Source of the DNA: Erythrobacter sp. YJ-T3-07
GTDB lineage: Bacteria > Pseudomonadota > Alphaproteobacteria > Sphingomonadales > Sphingomonadaceae
DNA: 64,000 nucleotides
Direction of reading: 5' to 3'
Assembly (NCBI RefSeq): GCF_015999305.1
Contig: NZ_JAEAGP010000001.1
Location: 1,798,001 to 1,862,000 of the forward strand
The notes beneath the pieces are model-generated. The model worked only from the letters and a program-made list of their open reading frames with translations. It did no database searches and was not told the DNA's origin. Positions 19,172 to 29,727 of this stretch are shown in pieces (positions within the stretch are counted from its first letter, which is position 1; every line of letters begins with the position of its first letter). Position numbers and translations under genes: made by a program.

Positions 19172-19219
19172 CTCGAAATCCTCAATGTCGGCGCAGAGCT
19201 GAAAGTACGCTTGTCGAAA

Positions 19220-19257
19220 AGGGGGGCGGAGCAGACTTTGGGGCGTCTGCTCCGCCC
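19220..19257 (-). terminator. Rho-independent terminator of the UrcA-like gene
   Basis: A perfect 13-bp stem (GGGCGGAGCAGAC with its complement, 19224-19257) around an eight-base loop follows the UrcA-like stop by eight bases on the minus strand and is followed by CCCTTTT. It separates that gene from the HTH operon. Confidence 0.85.
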
Positions 19258-19265
19258 GATGCGCC

Positions 19266-19586
19266 TCACGCTTCCGGATCGACGGTCAGGCCGGCAAGGT
19301 GCGCGCCGCGTGCGTCGGCCATGGCCAGTTCGATCTGCGGCTGCACCGCGCTGCGGACGTCCGCCGCACAGGCCTGCATTTCGAGGCGTCCGGCAATGCC
19401 GCGCTGGCCGCTGCGGCAGACCTTGCGCACCGCGCCGTCGATCCGCGCATCGAGCATCTCGCGACCGGCTTGCGTCGACAGGTTGAGATCGCCGGTGTCG
19501 ATGTCGATCGAGCGGGAGTGCGCAGATGCGCTCACGGGGACGAGGGCAGCGGCGAACAGGACGGCGGTCAGAATACGGGTTTTCAT
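19266..19586 (-). CDS. UrcA family protein
   Basis: 106 residues with a signal peptide (cleavage near SASA-H at 22-23). The mature part carries the UrcA pattern: DLSTQAGREMLDARIDGAVRKVC followed by a second Cys in EMQACAADV, likely a disulfide. UrcA proteins are small periplasmic proteins of unknown role common in sphingomonads. The gene is monocistronic with its own promoter (19657-19685) and strong terminator, and shares an unusual operator with a nearby gumN gene. Confidence 0.85.
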   Translation of the reverse strand: MKTRILTAVLFAAALVPVSASAHSRSIDIDTGDLNLSTQAGREMLDARIDGAVRKVCRSGQRGIAGRLEMQACAADVRSAVQPQIELAMADARGAHLAGLTVDPEA

Positions 19587-19640
19587 CAGTTCATTCCTTT
19601 TTGGATATTGGGTCCAATGGTCATGCCAACCTTCCGGTAT

Positions 19641-19696
19641 GTCAGGTTGTGCTGACTATGTGGATCGATTCGCCGGCCTTGTCAACACTACCTGAC
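19641..19696 (-). promoter_or_regulatory. UrcA promoter with two dyad operators
   Basis: On the minus strand: -35 TTGACA (19680-19685), 17-base spacer, -10 CACATA (19657-19662). A perfect dyad GTCAG-N6-CTGAC (19641-19656) abuts the -10 on its downstream side. A second, one-mismatch dyad (19681-19696, GTCAA-N6-CTGAC on the plus strand) covers the -35. The two 16-mers start exactly 40 bases apart. The same -10-abutting dyad occurs at the gumN copy 3 promoter, so a common regulator is likely. Confidence 0.65.
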
Positions 19697-19760
19697 ATAA
19701 GGACGTGAGATCGTGACATGAGGCATTCGCCGTGCCGCGCATCGCAGGTCGCAAAAACGA

Positions 19761-19788
19761 AAAAGGGAGGCGCGTTTCCGCACCTCCC
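19761..19788 (-). terminator. Rho-independent terminator of gumN copy 3
   Basis: On the minus strand GGGAGGTGCG pairs with CGCGCCTCCC around a GAAA loop (one mismatch) and is followed by TTTTTCGTTTTT. It lies about 25 bases after the stop of the gumN copy 3 gene. Confidence 0.85.
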
Positions 19789-19811
19789 CTCTGCTCTCGA
19801 GCTTATGGTCT

Positions 19812-20729
19812 CTACTGGACGCGGGTGACGGTGAACCCGCGTTCGCCAAGGAAATCCTGGACGCTACGGGCGCCCGCCAGGTGTCCTGCGCCCACCGCAA
19901 TGAATACGGTGCCGGGTCGAGCCATGCGATCACCCACCCACGCGGCCCACTTGGCATTGCGGTTGTAGAGGAGTGCGTTCGCCAGGCGCTCATCATCGAG
20001 GCCCAAATTCATCAGCTCGGCCAGCTTGTCGGAATCGCCTTCGAGCCAAGCGCTGGTCATCCGCTTCATCAGCGGCGCGATCTGATCGATATTGTCGGCA
20101 GAAGCCATCAGGAACGAGATCTGCGACTGCTCGGGCAGCGAATCGAACATGTCGATCTGCTGGTCGAGCGTTTCGAGCCCGGTGCGGATCGCGTCGTCGG
20201 CGGCAAGCTCCTCCACCGCCAGTTCGACGCCGCTCTCCATGGAATACCCCTCCTTCATCAAGGGGATCATCGCCATGTTCATTCCTGCGAACCACGGCTC
20301 GAAGCGGTCGAACGTCGCGGTCGGCATGCCGAGTGTCTCCAGCGCGGCTTCGTAGCTGGCGCGGTCCTCTTCGCCGAGCCGGTCGCGCAGCGTCGTCCCA
20401 TCCGTCAGCATGGCCTTGCCCATGACCATCTGCTGCGCTGCGGGGTCCTTGGCGGCGTCCATCGGGATTTCGGTGACCAGCTGGTCGGCCCCGGCGAGCG
20501 CGGCCTCGATCGGGCCCTCAGACCACTGCGTACCTTCGGGCAGGGCGTGCACCGTACCGAAAAGATAGATGGTGGTATCCTCGTCGGCGATCTTCCAGAG
20601 CGCGGGCTTGCCGACCTGTGGAGCACCTGCGTCCGCCTCTTCGGCGGCGAGGGCTGGCACGGCGGCGCCGACCTGGAGCGAGAATGCAAGGACACCAAAT
20701 GCGGCGATGCCTGCCTTGAGACGTTTCAC
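19812..20729 (-). CDS. TraB/GumN family exported protein (copy 3)
   Basis: 305 residues with a signal peptide (cleavage near ALAA, about 29). GxxH motifs are intact in YLFGTVHALP and AVGAGHLAG. Sequence order and many residues match copy 2 (17070-17951) from the WKIADEDTTIYLFGT region to the final TRVQ, so the two are paralogues. Unlike copies 1 and 2 it is monocistronic, with its own promoter, operator and terminator. Probably periplasmic; a metalloprotease-like function is only a family-level inference. Confidence 0.88.
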   Translation of the reverse strand: MKRLKAGIAAFGVLAFSLQVGAAVPALAAEEADAGAPQVGKPALWKIADEDTTIYLFGTVHALPEGTQWSEGPIEAALAGADQLVTEIPMDAAKDPAAQQMVMGKAMLTDGTTLRDRLGEEDRASYEAALETLGMPTATFDRFEPWFAGMNMAMIPLMKEGYSMESGVELAVEELAADDAIRTGLETLDQQIDMFDSLPEQSQISFLMASADNIDQIAPLMKRMTSAWLEGDSDKLAELMNLGLDDERLANALLYNRNAKWAAWVGDRMARPGTVFIAVGAGHLAGARSVQDFLGERGFTVTRVQ

Positions 20730-20789
20730 GAAATTGCTTCCTTCTGTTGCGAGTGACGCGGGAGGCCCGCATCGCGACCCCTGATCTAT

Positions 20790-20834
20790 GTCAAGGACGG
20801 TTGACTATATGTACAGGACCATTGCCTGAGTCAA
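20790..20834 (-). promoter_or_regulatory. gumN copy 3 promoter with dyad operator
   Basis: On the minus strand: -35 TTGACT (20829-20834), 17-base spacer, -10 CATATA (20806-20811). A perfect dyad GTCAA-N6-TTGAC (20790-20805) abuts the -10, and GTCAA recurs exactly 40 bases on at 20830, overlapping the -35. Spacing, orientation and half-sites match the UrcA promoter at 19641-19696. Confidence 0.65.
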
Positions 20835-20929
20835 CGACGCTTTCCACAATGGCAAGGTTGCTTTTCATTGCGAGCATGTCGGCCGGACAGGATTGACCCC
20901 CCAACGCGCTTCAGCCATTGCGCCGCATC

Positions 20930-21829
20930 ATGGACCGGAACCCGCAATCCTCCTTTCAGGACATGATCCTCGCCCTGCACGACTTCTGGGCAGGGCAGGG
21001 CTGTGTGATCCTGCAACCCTACGACATGCGTATGGGTGCAGGCACGTTCCACACCGCGACCACGCTGCGCGCGCTGGGGCCGGAGCCGTGGAATGCCGCC
21101 TTCGTGCAACCGTGCCGCCGGCCCACCGATGGCCGCTATGGCGAGAACCCGAACCGGCTGCAGCACTACTACCAGTATCAGGTGATCCTGAAGCCGAGCC
21201 CGCCCGACATCCAGAACCTCTATCTGGAATCGCTGCGGGTGATCGGGATCGACCCGCTCAAGCACGATATCCGCTTCGTGGAGGACGACTGGGAATCGCC
21301 CACGCTAGGCGCGTGGGGGCTGGGCTGGGAAGTCTGGTGCGACGGGATGGAAGTCACCCAGTTCACCTATTTCCAGCAGATGGGCGGGTTCGACTGCAAG
21401 CCGGTCGCGGGCGAGCTGACATACGGGCTCGAACGGCTCGCAATGTATATCCAGGGCGTCGACAACGTGTACGACCTCCAGTTCAACGATCGCGGCGTAT
21501 CCTACGGCGACGTGTTTCTCGAAAACGAGAAGCAGATGTCGAAGTGGAACTTCGAGGTCGCGGAGACCGATGCGCTGTTCGATCTCTTCGCCAAGGCGGA
21601 AAAGGAGTGCGAGAACGCGCTCGCCAACAACGTCCCCATCGCCGCCTACGAACAGGCGGTGGAAGCGAGCCACATCTTCAACCTGCTGCAGGCGCGCGGC
21701 GTGATCTCCGTACAGGAACGCGCGAGCTACATGGGCCGCGTGCGCGACCTGGCGCGTGGGTCGTGCGAGAAGTTTGCGGAACTGAAAGCGCCCGAGTGGG
21801 CCGAGAAATATCCGGAGTGGTCCCTGTGA
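20930..21829 (+). CDS. glyQ: Glycyl-tRNA synthetase alpha subunit
   Basis: 299 residues, normal length. This is the catalytic subunit of the alpha2-beta2 bacterial GlyRS, with class II motifs ([38 protein letters not shown]). The ATG at 20930 is preferred over a TTG twelve bases upstream. Its stop overlaps the GTG start of glyS. Confidence 0.97.
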   Translation: MDRNPQSSFQDMILALHDFWAGQGCVILQPYDMRMGAGTFHTATTLRALGPEPWNAAFVQPCRRPTDGRYGENPNRLQHYYQYQVILKPSPPDIQNLYLESLRVIGIDPLKHDIRFVEDDWESPTLGAWGLGWEVWCDGMEVTQFTYFQQMGGFDCKPVAGELTYGLERLAMYIQGVDNVYDLQFNDRGVSYGDVFLENEKQMSKWNFEVAETDALFDLFAKAEKECENALANNVPIAAYEQAVEASHIFNLLQARGVISVQERASYMGRVRDLARGSCEKFAELKAPEWAEKYPEWSL

Positions 21830-24252
21830 AAGACTTCCTCCTCGAACTGCGCTCCGAAGAAATCCCCGCGCGGATGCAGGCGGGCGCGCGTGCCGAAATC
21901 GAAAAGCTGTTCCGCCGCGAGATGGACGCCGCGGGCGTCGCGATGGGCGAGGTTACTGTATGGTCCACCCCGCGCCGCCTCGCGCTGATCGCGCGCGGAC
22001 TGCCGAGCGAGACGCAGGCCGTCAGCGAGGAAGCCAAGGGCCCGCCGGTGGGCGCGCCCGATCAGGCGGTCGACGGCTTCTGCCGCAAGAACAACGTGAC
22101 GCGCGGCCAGCTCGAGGTGCGCGAGGTGAAGGGCCGTGAGACGTACTTCGCGGTGATCGACACGCCGGGCAGGGCGGTGCGCGACGTGCTGGCCGAGGCG
22201 ATCCCCGCGATCATCCGCGATTTCGCCTGGCCGAAGTCGATGCGCTGGGGCGCGGCGTCAATCTCTACCGAGAGCATGCGCTGGGTGCGCCCGCTCTCCG
22301 GTATCGTCGCGCTGCTGGGCGACGAAGTTGTCGAGTGCGAGGTGCATGGCGTTACGAGCGGCGCGGTCACGCTGGGCCACCGCTTCCACCACTCGGGCGA
22401 CATCACGATCGGCGATGCGGACGACTACGCGGTGAAGCTGCGCGCCGCGCATGTGATCGTCGATCACGAGGAACGGGCCGCACTGATCCGCAAGGGCGCT
22501 GCTCAGGTCGCGTCCGAAGCCGGGCTCAGCCTGGTCGAGGACGAGGGGCTGGTGGTCGAGAATGCGGGCCTGACCGAATGGCCGATCCCGCTGCTGGGCC
22601 AGTTCGAGGAGGATTTTCTCTCCGTCCCGCCCGAGACGATCCAGCTCACTGCACGGGTAAACCAGAAGTATTTCGTGTGCGAGGACGCGCAGGGCAGGCT
22701 CGCCAATGCCTTCATCTGCACCGCCAATATCGAGGCGGCGGATGGCGGCGCAGCGATCGTGGACGGCAACCGCAAGGTGCTCGCCGCGCGACTGTCCGAC
22801 GCGCGCTTTTTCTGGGAGGTCGACCAGAAGAAAACCCTCGCGCAGCATGCCGAGGGATTGAAGCGCATCACCTTCCACGAGAAGCTGGGCACCGTCGCCG
22901 ACAAGGTCGAACGCGTCGCCAAGCTGGCGCGCTGGCTGGTGGAAGAGGGGATTGTCACAGATTCTCCCCTCCCCGGTGGGGAGGGGCCGGGGGTGGGGGT
23001 TCCCACCTCGCAGGCGTCGAACACCCATCCCCAACCCCTTCCCTTAAGGGAAGGGGCTTCGCTCGCCGACACTGCTCAACTTGCAGATTGGGCCGAGCAG
23101 GCCGCGCGGCTGTGCAAGGCCGATCTCGTCACCGAGATGGTCGGCGAATTTCCCGAGCTGCAAGGTCTTATGGGCGGCTACTACGCCCGCGCCGAGGGTC
23201 TGCCCGAGGCGATCGCCGACGCGATCCGCGATCACTACAAGCCGGTCGGGCAGGGCGACGAGGTGCCGACTGCTCCGGTGACGGTGGCGGTGAGTCTGGC
23301 GGACAAGCTGGATACGCTTGTGGGGTTTTTCTTCATCGATGAGAAACCGACTGGTTCCAAGGATCCGTTTGCTTTGCGGCGCGCTGCACTCGGTGTTCTG
23401 GAACTGCTTAACCGGAATGGATTGCGGCTATCTTTCTGGGAGGCGATCACGCGCTCGCTTGCTGGAATTACCCGACAGGTACTGTCCGAGACCAGCAGCG
23501 ATACGGAATACGAAGCGCACGTTTCGGCACAACGAAAAGTCTTTGATGCGCTTCCGGCATTCTTCGCCGACCGCCTCAAGGTCCAGCAGCGCGAGGCGGG
23601 CGTCCGTCACGACCTGATCGACGCGGTGTTCGCTCTCGGCGGGGAGGACGATCTCGTCCGCCTGCTCGCCCGCGTCCATGCGCTCCAGAGCTTCATGGAG
23701 ACCGAGGACGGTCGGAACCTGCTCGCGGGGTACAAGCGCGCGGCGAATATCCTCAAGAAAGAGGGCTTCGACCAAAAGCCCTCTCCCCTTGAGGGGAGAG
23801 GGTTGGGAGAGGGGGCCTCGGGCGGCGGCGAAGGCCAGCCCCTCCCCCCGACCCCCTCCCCTGAAGGAGAGGGGGAGACCTCGGACATGCCCCACACCGG
23901 CGAAGAAGACCCGCTGGCGATGGTTGACGATCCCGACATGAAGGAAGTCATCGCCGCCAAGATGGCCGAGCGGACGGCGAATTCGCTGTCCTACACGCCC
24001 GAACCGGCCGAGAAGGCGCTGATGGATGCGCTCGATACGGCAGGCCCGCAGGCGGCAACAGCAGTTCAGGAAGAACGGTTCGCGGATGCGATGTCCGCGC
24101 TTGCATCTCTACGCGCGCCGATTGACGATTTCTTTGAGAATGTGACGGTAAACGACGAGAATAAGACAAAACGCTCGGTCCGGCTTGGGCTGCTCGCGCG
24201 TTTCAGAGATGCGGTCCACCAAGTGGCGGACTTCGGAAAGATCGAGGGATAG
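21826..24252 (+). CDS. glyS: Glycyl-tRNA synthetase beta subunit with two in-frame repeat insertions
   Basis: 808 residues, against roughly 690 in typical GlyS. The GTG start overlaps the glyQ stop (GTGA) and gives the expected N-terminus ([16 protein letters not shown]). The extra length is largely two proline/glycine/glutamate-rich inserts, at about residues 380-411 and 651-685, which are the translations of palindromic repeat pairs (22963-23059 and 23776-23880). The core resumes correctly after each ([43 protein letters not shown]). Codon use in about 23300-23560 and 24060-24250 is noticeably less GC-biased than in the rest of the gene. Confidence 0.95.
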   Translation: MKDFLLELRSEEIPARMQAGARAEIEKLFRREMDAAGVAMGEVTVWSTPRRLALIARGLPSETQAVSEEAKGPPVGAPDQAVDGFCRKNNVTRGQLEVREVKGRETYFAVIDTPGRAVRDVLAEAIPAIIRDFAWPKSMRWGAASISTESMRWVRPLSGIVALLGDEVVECEVHGVTSGAVTLGHRFHHSGDITIGDADDYAVKLRAAHVIVDHEERAALIRKGAAQVASEAGLSLVEDEGLVVENAGLTEWPIPLLGQFEEDFLSVPPETIQLTARVNQKYFVCEDAQGRLANAFICTANIEAADGGAAIVDGNRKVLAARLSDARFFWEVDQKKTLAQHAEGLKRITFHEKLGTVADKVERVAKLARWLVEEGIVTDSPLPGGEGPGVGVPTSQASNTHPQPLPLREGASLADTAQLADWAEQAARLCKADLVTEMVGEFPELQGLMGGYYARAEGLPEAIADAIRDHYKPVGQGDEVPTAPVTVAVSLADKLDTLVGFFFIDEKPTGSKDPFALRRAALGVLELLNRNGLRLSFWEAITRSLAGITRQVLSETSSDTEYEAHVSAQRKVFDALPAFFADRLKVQQREAGVRHDLIDAVFALGGEDDLVRLLARVHALQSFMETEDGRNLLAGYKRAANILKKEGFDQKPSPLEGRGLGEGASGGGEGQPLPPTPSPEGEGETSDMPHTGEEDPLAMVDDPDMKEVIAAKMAERTANSLSYTPEPAEKALMDALDTAGPQAATAVQEERFADAMSALASLRAPIDDFFENVTVNDENKTKRSVRLGLLARFRDAVHQVADFGKIEG
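22963..23059. repeat. REPIN-like palindromic repeat pair inside glyS (family A)
   Basis: Two hairpins in inverted orientation: CCCCTCCCCGGTGGGGAGGGG (22966-22986, minus one base is palindromic) and a CCCCTTCCC/GGGAAGGGG hairpin (23035-23056). Each is flanked inward by a GGGGGTGGG-type tract or its complement. The same layout occurs at 23776-23880 and 32493-32588. It stays in frame in glyS and adds a Pro/Gly-rich loop. Confidence 0.85.
23776..23880. repeat. Second REPIN-like repeat pair inside glyS (family A)
   Basis: Left hairpin CCCTCTCCCC-TTGA-GGGGAGAGGG (23779-23802), right imperfect hairpin with CCCCCTCC/GGAGAGGGGG arms (23852-23875) in inverted orientation. The reading frame of glyS continues through all 105 bases. 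Same family as the elements at 22963 and 32493. Confidence 0.85.
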
Positions 24253-24309
24253 AAATTTGCGCCTGGACAGTGTGTCAGGTGTGTCAGGGAATACCGGGGT
24301 ACGATCGAA

Positions 24310-26975
<2,666 letters not shown>

Positions 26976-26979
<4 letters not shown>

Positions 26980-27740
26980 CTCCAGCCTGTGAGGGAGAGG
27001 ATTTCGAAGGTCTCGGTGACCTTCCCGTCCTCCTCCCTCAGCGGCTCGAACCCCGCCTGAGCGCGCGCCAAGGCGGAACGGGTGAACGCCGGTGGCGCAT
27101 CGGCGAGGATGCCGGTGAGGCCTTGGTCACGCAGATCCGCGACCAGACGGTCCAACTCGCGGTATCGGGCGCGGAGCACGCGGCTGTCGACCACCTGCTT
27201 GGCAAACCCTGCGCGGCTCATCAGCCCGCTCGCGGCCGGACGATCGATCTGCGGGTGGATGCGGGCATAGGTCCGCGCTCCATCCGCGACCTGCACCACC
27301 TGCCGCAGCGCCGGGAGAGTGCCCGCGCCAAGGCACTGGGCGATCATCATCCCGCCCGGCTCCAGCGCATGGCGAGCATGGACCAGCGCGCCGGGCAGGT
27401 CGTTCAGCGTGTCGAGCAGGCCGAGGTTGAGAACGTAACGATAGGTCCGGGGGAAGGGCTGCTCTTCGTCGAGCTCGTCCGGCCCCGCGCTCTCGACCTC
27501 GAAGCCCCGCGCGCGCAGTTCCGGGGTGAGCTGCCCGGTGACGTCGCCGATTACGAGCGTCGAGCCGGGTTCGGCGCGGGTGAAGTCGAACCGCTCGAGC
27601 ACATCCTCGATCATGTCGTCGAACACGAACCGCGCGGCATCCTCGGCGCGCTGCCGGGCGAGAGCGCGGTGGTAGCGGGCCCGTCTTCGGGCGGGCGAGA
27701 AGATGCGAGGGACGCTACGTACTATGGGGCCTTCGGTCAT
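26976..27740 (-). CDS. SAM-dependent methyltransferase, NDUFAF5/BioC-like
   Basis: 254 residues. The N-terminal IFSPARRRARYHRALAR segment and the Rossmann-like core with a degenerate SAM motif (LVIGDVTGQLT) resemble the alphaproteobacterial relatives of NDUFAF5, a complex I assembly hydroxylase/methyltransferase-like protein. The exact substrate is unknown. It is divergent from comF, with 42 bases between starts, and convergent with ppdK. Confidence 0.75.
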
Positions 27741-27782
27741 CGCGCTTGCCTACATGCGGGCACGGGAGCAGCATAGCCCGCG

Positions 27783-28550
27783 ATGGCCCGCAATATCGTG
27801 TCCTCCGCCTTCAGGCCGCTGGTCGATTTCGTCTATCCGCCACGCTGCCCGCTCTGCGGTGAAGGAATTGCGGCAGGGCCAGGATTGTGCGCCGTTTGCT
27901 GGGAGAGCTTCGCGTTTCCGGGAGAGCCCGCGTGCCGCCTCTGCCAGACGCCACTCTCGCAAGCTACGGCGGACAGCGTCTGCCGCCACTGCCTCGCGCA
28001 CCCACCCCGACACGCGGGGATCGCCGCGGCGGCACTCTATAACGAGCCAGCCCGGCAGCTGGTGTTGAGGTTCAAGCATGGCGGCCGGATCGGGCTTGCC
28101 GCGCTGATGGGGCGGCTGATGGCGAGCCGGCTTGCCGATGTGCCGGGCGATTCGTTGCTGGTACCCGTGCCGCTTCACCGCATCCGGCTGTGGCAGCGCG
28201 GCTACAACCAGTCCGCGCTGCTTGCCCGAGCGATTGCGAAGCACAGTGGCCACGTGGTGCGGGTCGACGCGTTGCAGCGGATTCGCGCGACGCCCAAGCT
28301 GAGCGGGCTGGGCAGGGCGAGGCGTGCCGAGGCTCTGCGCGGGGCGATCCGCGTGAGGGCGGGGCGCAGCGAAGACATTGCGGGCCGCCATGTCATCCTG
28401 GTCGACGACGTGCTCACCAGCGGTGCGACCAGCACTGCGTGCACCGCAGCCTTGCTGGAGGCGGGCGCGAAAAGTGTTAGAATTGCGTGCTTTACCAGGG
28501 TTCCGGAAAACGAAACGCCCGGGACCGAAACGATCCCGGGCGCCGCGTGA
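27783..28550 (+). CDS. comF: ComF family phosphoribosyltransferase-like protein
   Basis: 255 residues. The N-terminus has a double zinc-ribbon (CPLCGEG...C..C and CRLCQTPL...CRHC) and the C-terminus a type I PRTase fold with the PRPP-binding loop VILVDDVLTSGATS. ComF/GntX proteins take part in DNA uptake or DNA metabolism. The last 19 codons run through a GC-rich hairpin (28516-28542), an odd place for a terminator-like structure. This suggests that the 3' end may have been extended. Confidence 0.85.
   Translation: MARNIVSSAFRPLVDFVYPPRCPLCGEGIAAGPGLCAVCWESFAFPGEPACRLCQTPLSQATADSVCRHCLAHPPRHAGIAAAALYNEPARQLVLRFKHGGRIGLAALMGRLMASRLADVPGDSLLVPVPLHRIRLWQRGYNQSALLARAIAKHSGHVVRVDALQRIRATPKLSGLGRARRAEALRGAIRVRAGRSEDIAGRHVILVDDVLTSGATSTACTAALLEAGAKSVRIACFTRVPENETPGTETIPGAA
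28504..28542 (-). terminator. Terminator-like hairpin on the minus strand at the comF 3' end
   Basis: A perfect 9-bp stem CGCCCGGGA/TCCCGGGCG with a nine-base loop (28516-28542). Read on the minus strand it is followed by TTTCGTTTTCC, which fits a terminator; on the plus strand no T tract follows. It would end transcription coming from the 295-base gap before hisI, where no minus-strand gene is evident. Confidence 0.4.
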
Positions 28551-28845
28551 CGAATTTCCAAGTCTGCCCGGCCATTCCCCCGAAAGGCCGATCGGCAAAC
28601 CAAAACCATCGTCTTCGCACCTCCGGAAAAACCCCCATCCGGAAAATGCATCCCCCTGAACCCGGCGCATCTGCGCGGCGCCTCGGCCTGAAGGGCGACC
28701 GTTCCCGGCCACAGAACGCATTCTTCCCAAAGCGACGGGCTCTTGCCAACGGTGCCGTTGCAAAAATGAAAGGATTCGCCCTTCGGTGTGGTGGATTGGC
28801 AACAATCGGTCTAACGGGCGTGGCGACGGGAAACGAAAGGATAGC

Positions 28846-29223
28846 ATGGCTGACACACATGATGCGGATCGCGAATCGGGCACGCAGTTCCTGCCGAAAT
28901 TCGGCGCCGACGGGCTGCTGACCGGCGTGGTGGTCGACGCCGCGAGCCGGGAAGTACTGATGGTCGCGCATCTCGATCGCGAGGCGCTCGACGCAACTCT
29001 GGAGACCGGGCTCGCGCACTTCCACTCGCGTTCGCGGGGCACGCTGTGGTGCAAGGGGGAGACCAGTGGGAATGTGCTGCGCGTGCGCGAAATTCTGGTC
29101 GATTGCGATCAGGATGCACTGGTGATCCACGCCGAGCCTGCGGGCCCTGCCTGCCACACCGGCGCGCGCAGCTGCTTTTACCGCAAGCTCACCGATGGCC
29201 GACTCGAGCCGGTCGCGAATTGA
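28846..29223 (+). CDS. hisI: Phosphoribosyl-AMP cyclohydrolase
   Basis: 125 residues; third step of histidine synthesis, opening the adenine ring of phosphoribosyl-AMP. Metal-site motifs are intact: [24 protein letters not shown] and the [11 protein letters not shown] zinc ligands. The ATG at 28846 has a GAAAGGA ribosome-binding site. No other his genes are adjacent. Upstream is a 295-base gap with direct repeats and a minus-strand terminator-like hairpin but no supported gene. Confidence 0.95.
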   Translation: MADTHDADRESGTQFLPKFGADGLLTGVVVDAASREVLMVAHLDREALDATLETGLAHFHSRSRGTLWCKGETSGNVLRVREILVDCDQDALVIHAEPAGPACHTGARSCFYRKLTDGRLEPVAN

Positions 29224-29248
29224 CCTTTACGTAAAGGGCATATATACT
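29220..29248 (+). promoter_or_regulatory. Promoter with MerR-type palindrome
   Basis: -35 TTGACC (29220-29225), 17-base spacer, -10 TATACT (29243-29248). The spacer begins with a perfect 14-bp palindrome CCTTTACGTAAAGG (29224-29237). It lies eight bases before the ATG of a MerR-family gene, so autoregulation is likely. From memory, TTACGTAA-type sites are reported for LiuR-like MerR regulators; this was not verified. Confidence 0.75.
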
Positions 29249-29255
29249 GAGCCAC

Positions 29256-29696
29256 ATGACCCAAGCTGCTGCCAAAAGGCCCTATACCGGGGCCGGAGCC
29301 CATCTCGACCGGCCCGATGCGCAGGAGCGTGAGAGCTATTCGATCTCCGACCTTACCGCCGAGTTCGACTGCACCGCGCGCGCGCTGCGCTTCTACGAAG
29401 ATGAAGGCCTTATAGCGCCGACCCGAAACGGACTGACGCGGATCTATTCCAAGCGCGACCGCGCCCGGCTCGCGTGGATCATGCGGGCCAAGAACGTCGG
29501 TTTCAGCCTTGGCGAGATCAAGGAGATGATCGATCTCTACGACCTGGGCGACGGCCGGGTGGAGCAGCGACGGGTCACTATCGAACGCTGCCGCGCCCAC
29601 GTCGCCAAGCTGAAACAGCAGCGCGACGATATCGACTCATCGATCAGCGAGCTTTCCGAGTTTATCGCCCATATCGAGCAAATCGATCAGGACTGA
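29256..29696 (+). CDS. MerR family transcriptional regulator (acyl-CoA metabolism type)
   Basis: 146 residues. The winged helix starts at about residue 27 (SISDLTAEFDCTARALRFYEDEGLIAPTRNGLTRIYSKRDRARL) and is followed by a coiled-coil dimerisation helix (about 95-145). No metal-binding cysteines are present, so it is not a metal sensor. It is 31 bases upstream of an acyl-CoA dehydrogenase gene and has a palindrome inside its own promoter, which suggests control of both genes in response to an acyl-CoA or related metabolite. Confidence 0.87.
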   Translation: MTQAAAKRPYTGAGAHLDRPDAQERESYSISDLTAEFDCTARALRFYEDEGLIAPTRNGLTRIYSKRDRARLAWIMRAKNVGFSLGEIKEMIDLYDLGDGRVEQRRVTIERCRAHVAKLKQQRDDIDSSISELSEFIAHIEQIDQD

Positions 29697-29727
29697 CCCC
29701 CAAATCCCCGCTTCAGAGGACCTTTGA

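Noticed and set aside
22963-23880. Clustered repeats as a CRISPR array
   Set aside because: They are inverted palindromic pairs of unequal sequence inside a gene, with no regular spacers.
24271-24296. GTGTGTCAG direct repeat before ppdK as a further copy of the UrcA/gumN operator
   Set aside because: It is a direct, not inverted, repeat with 10-base spacing, lacking the dyad and the promoter geometry.
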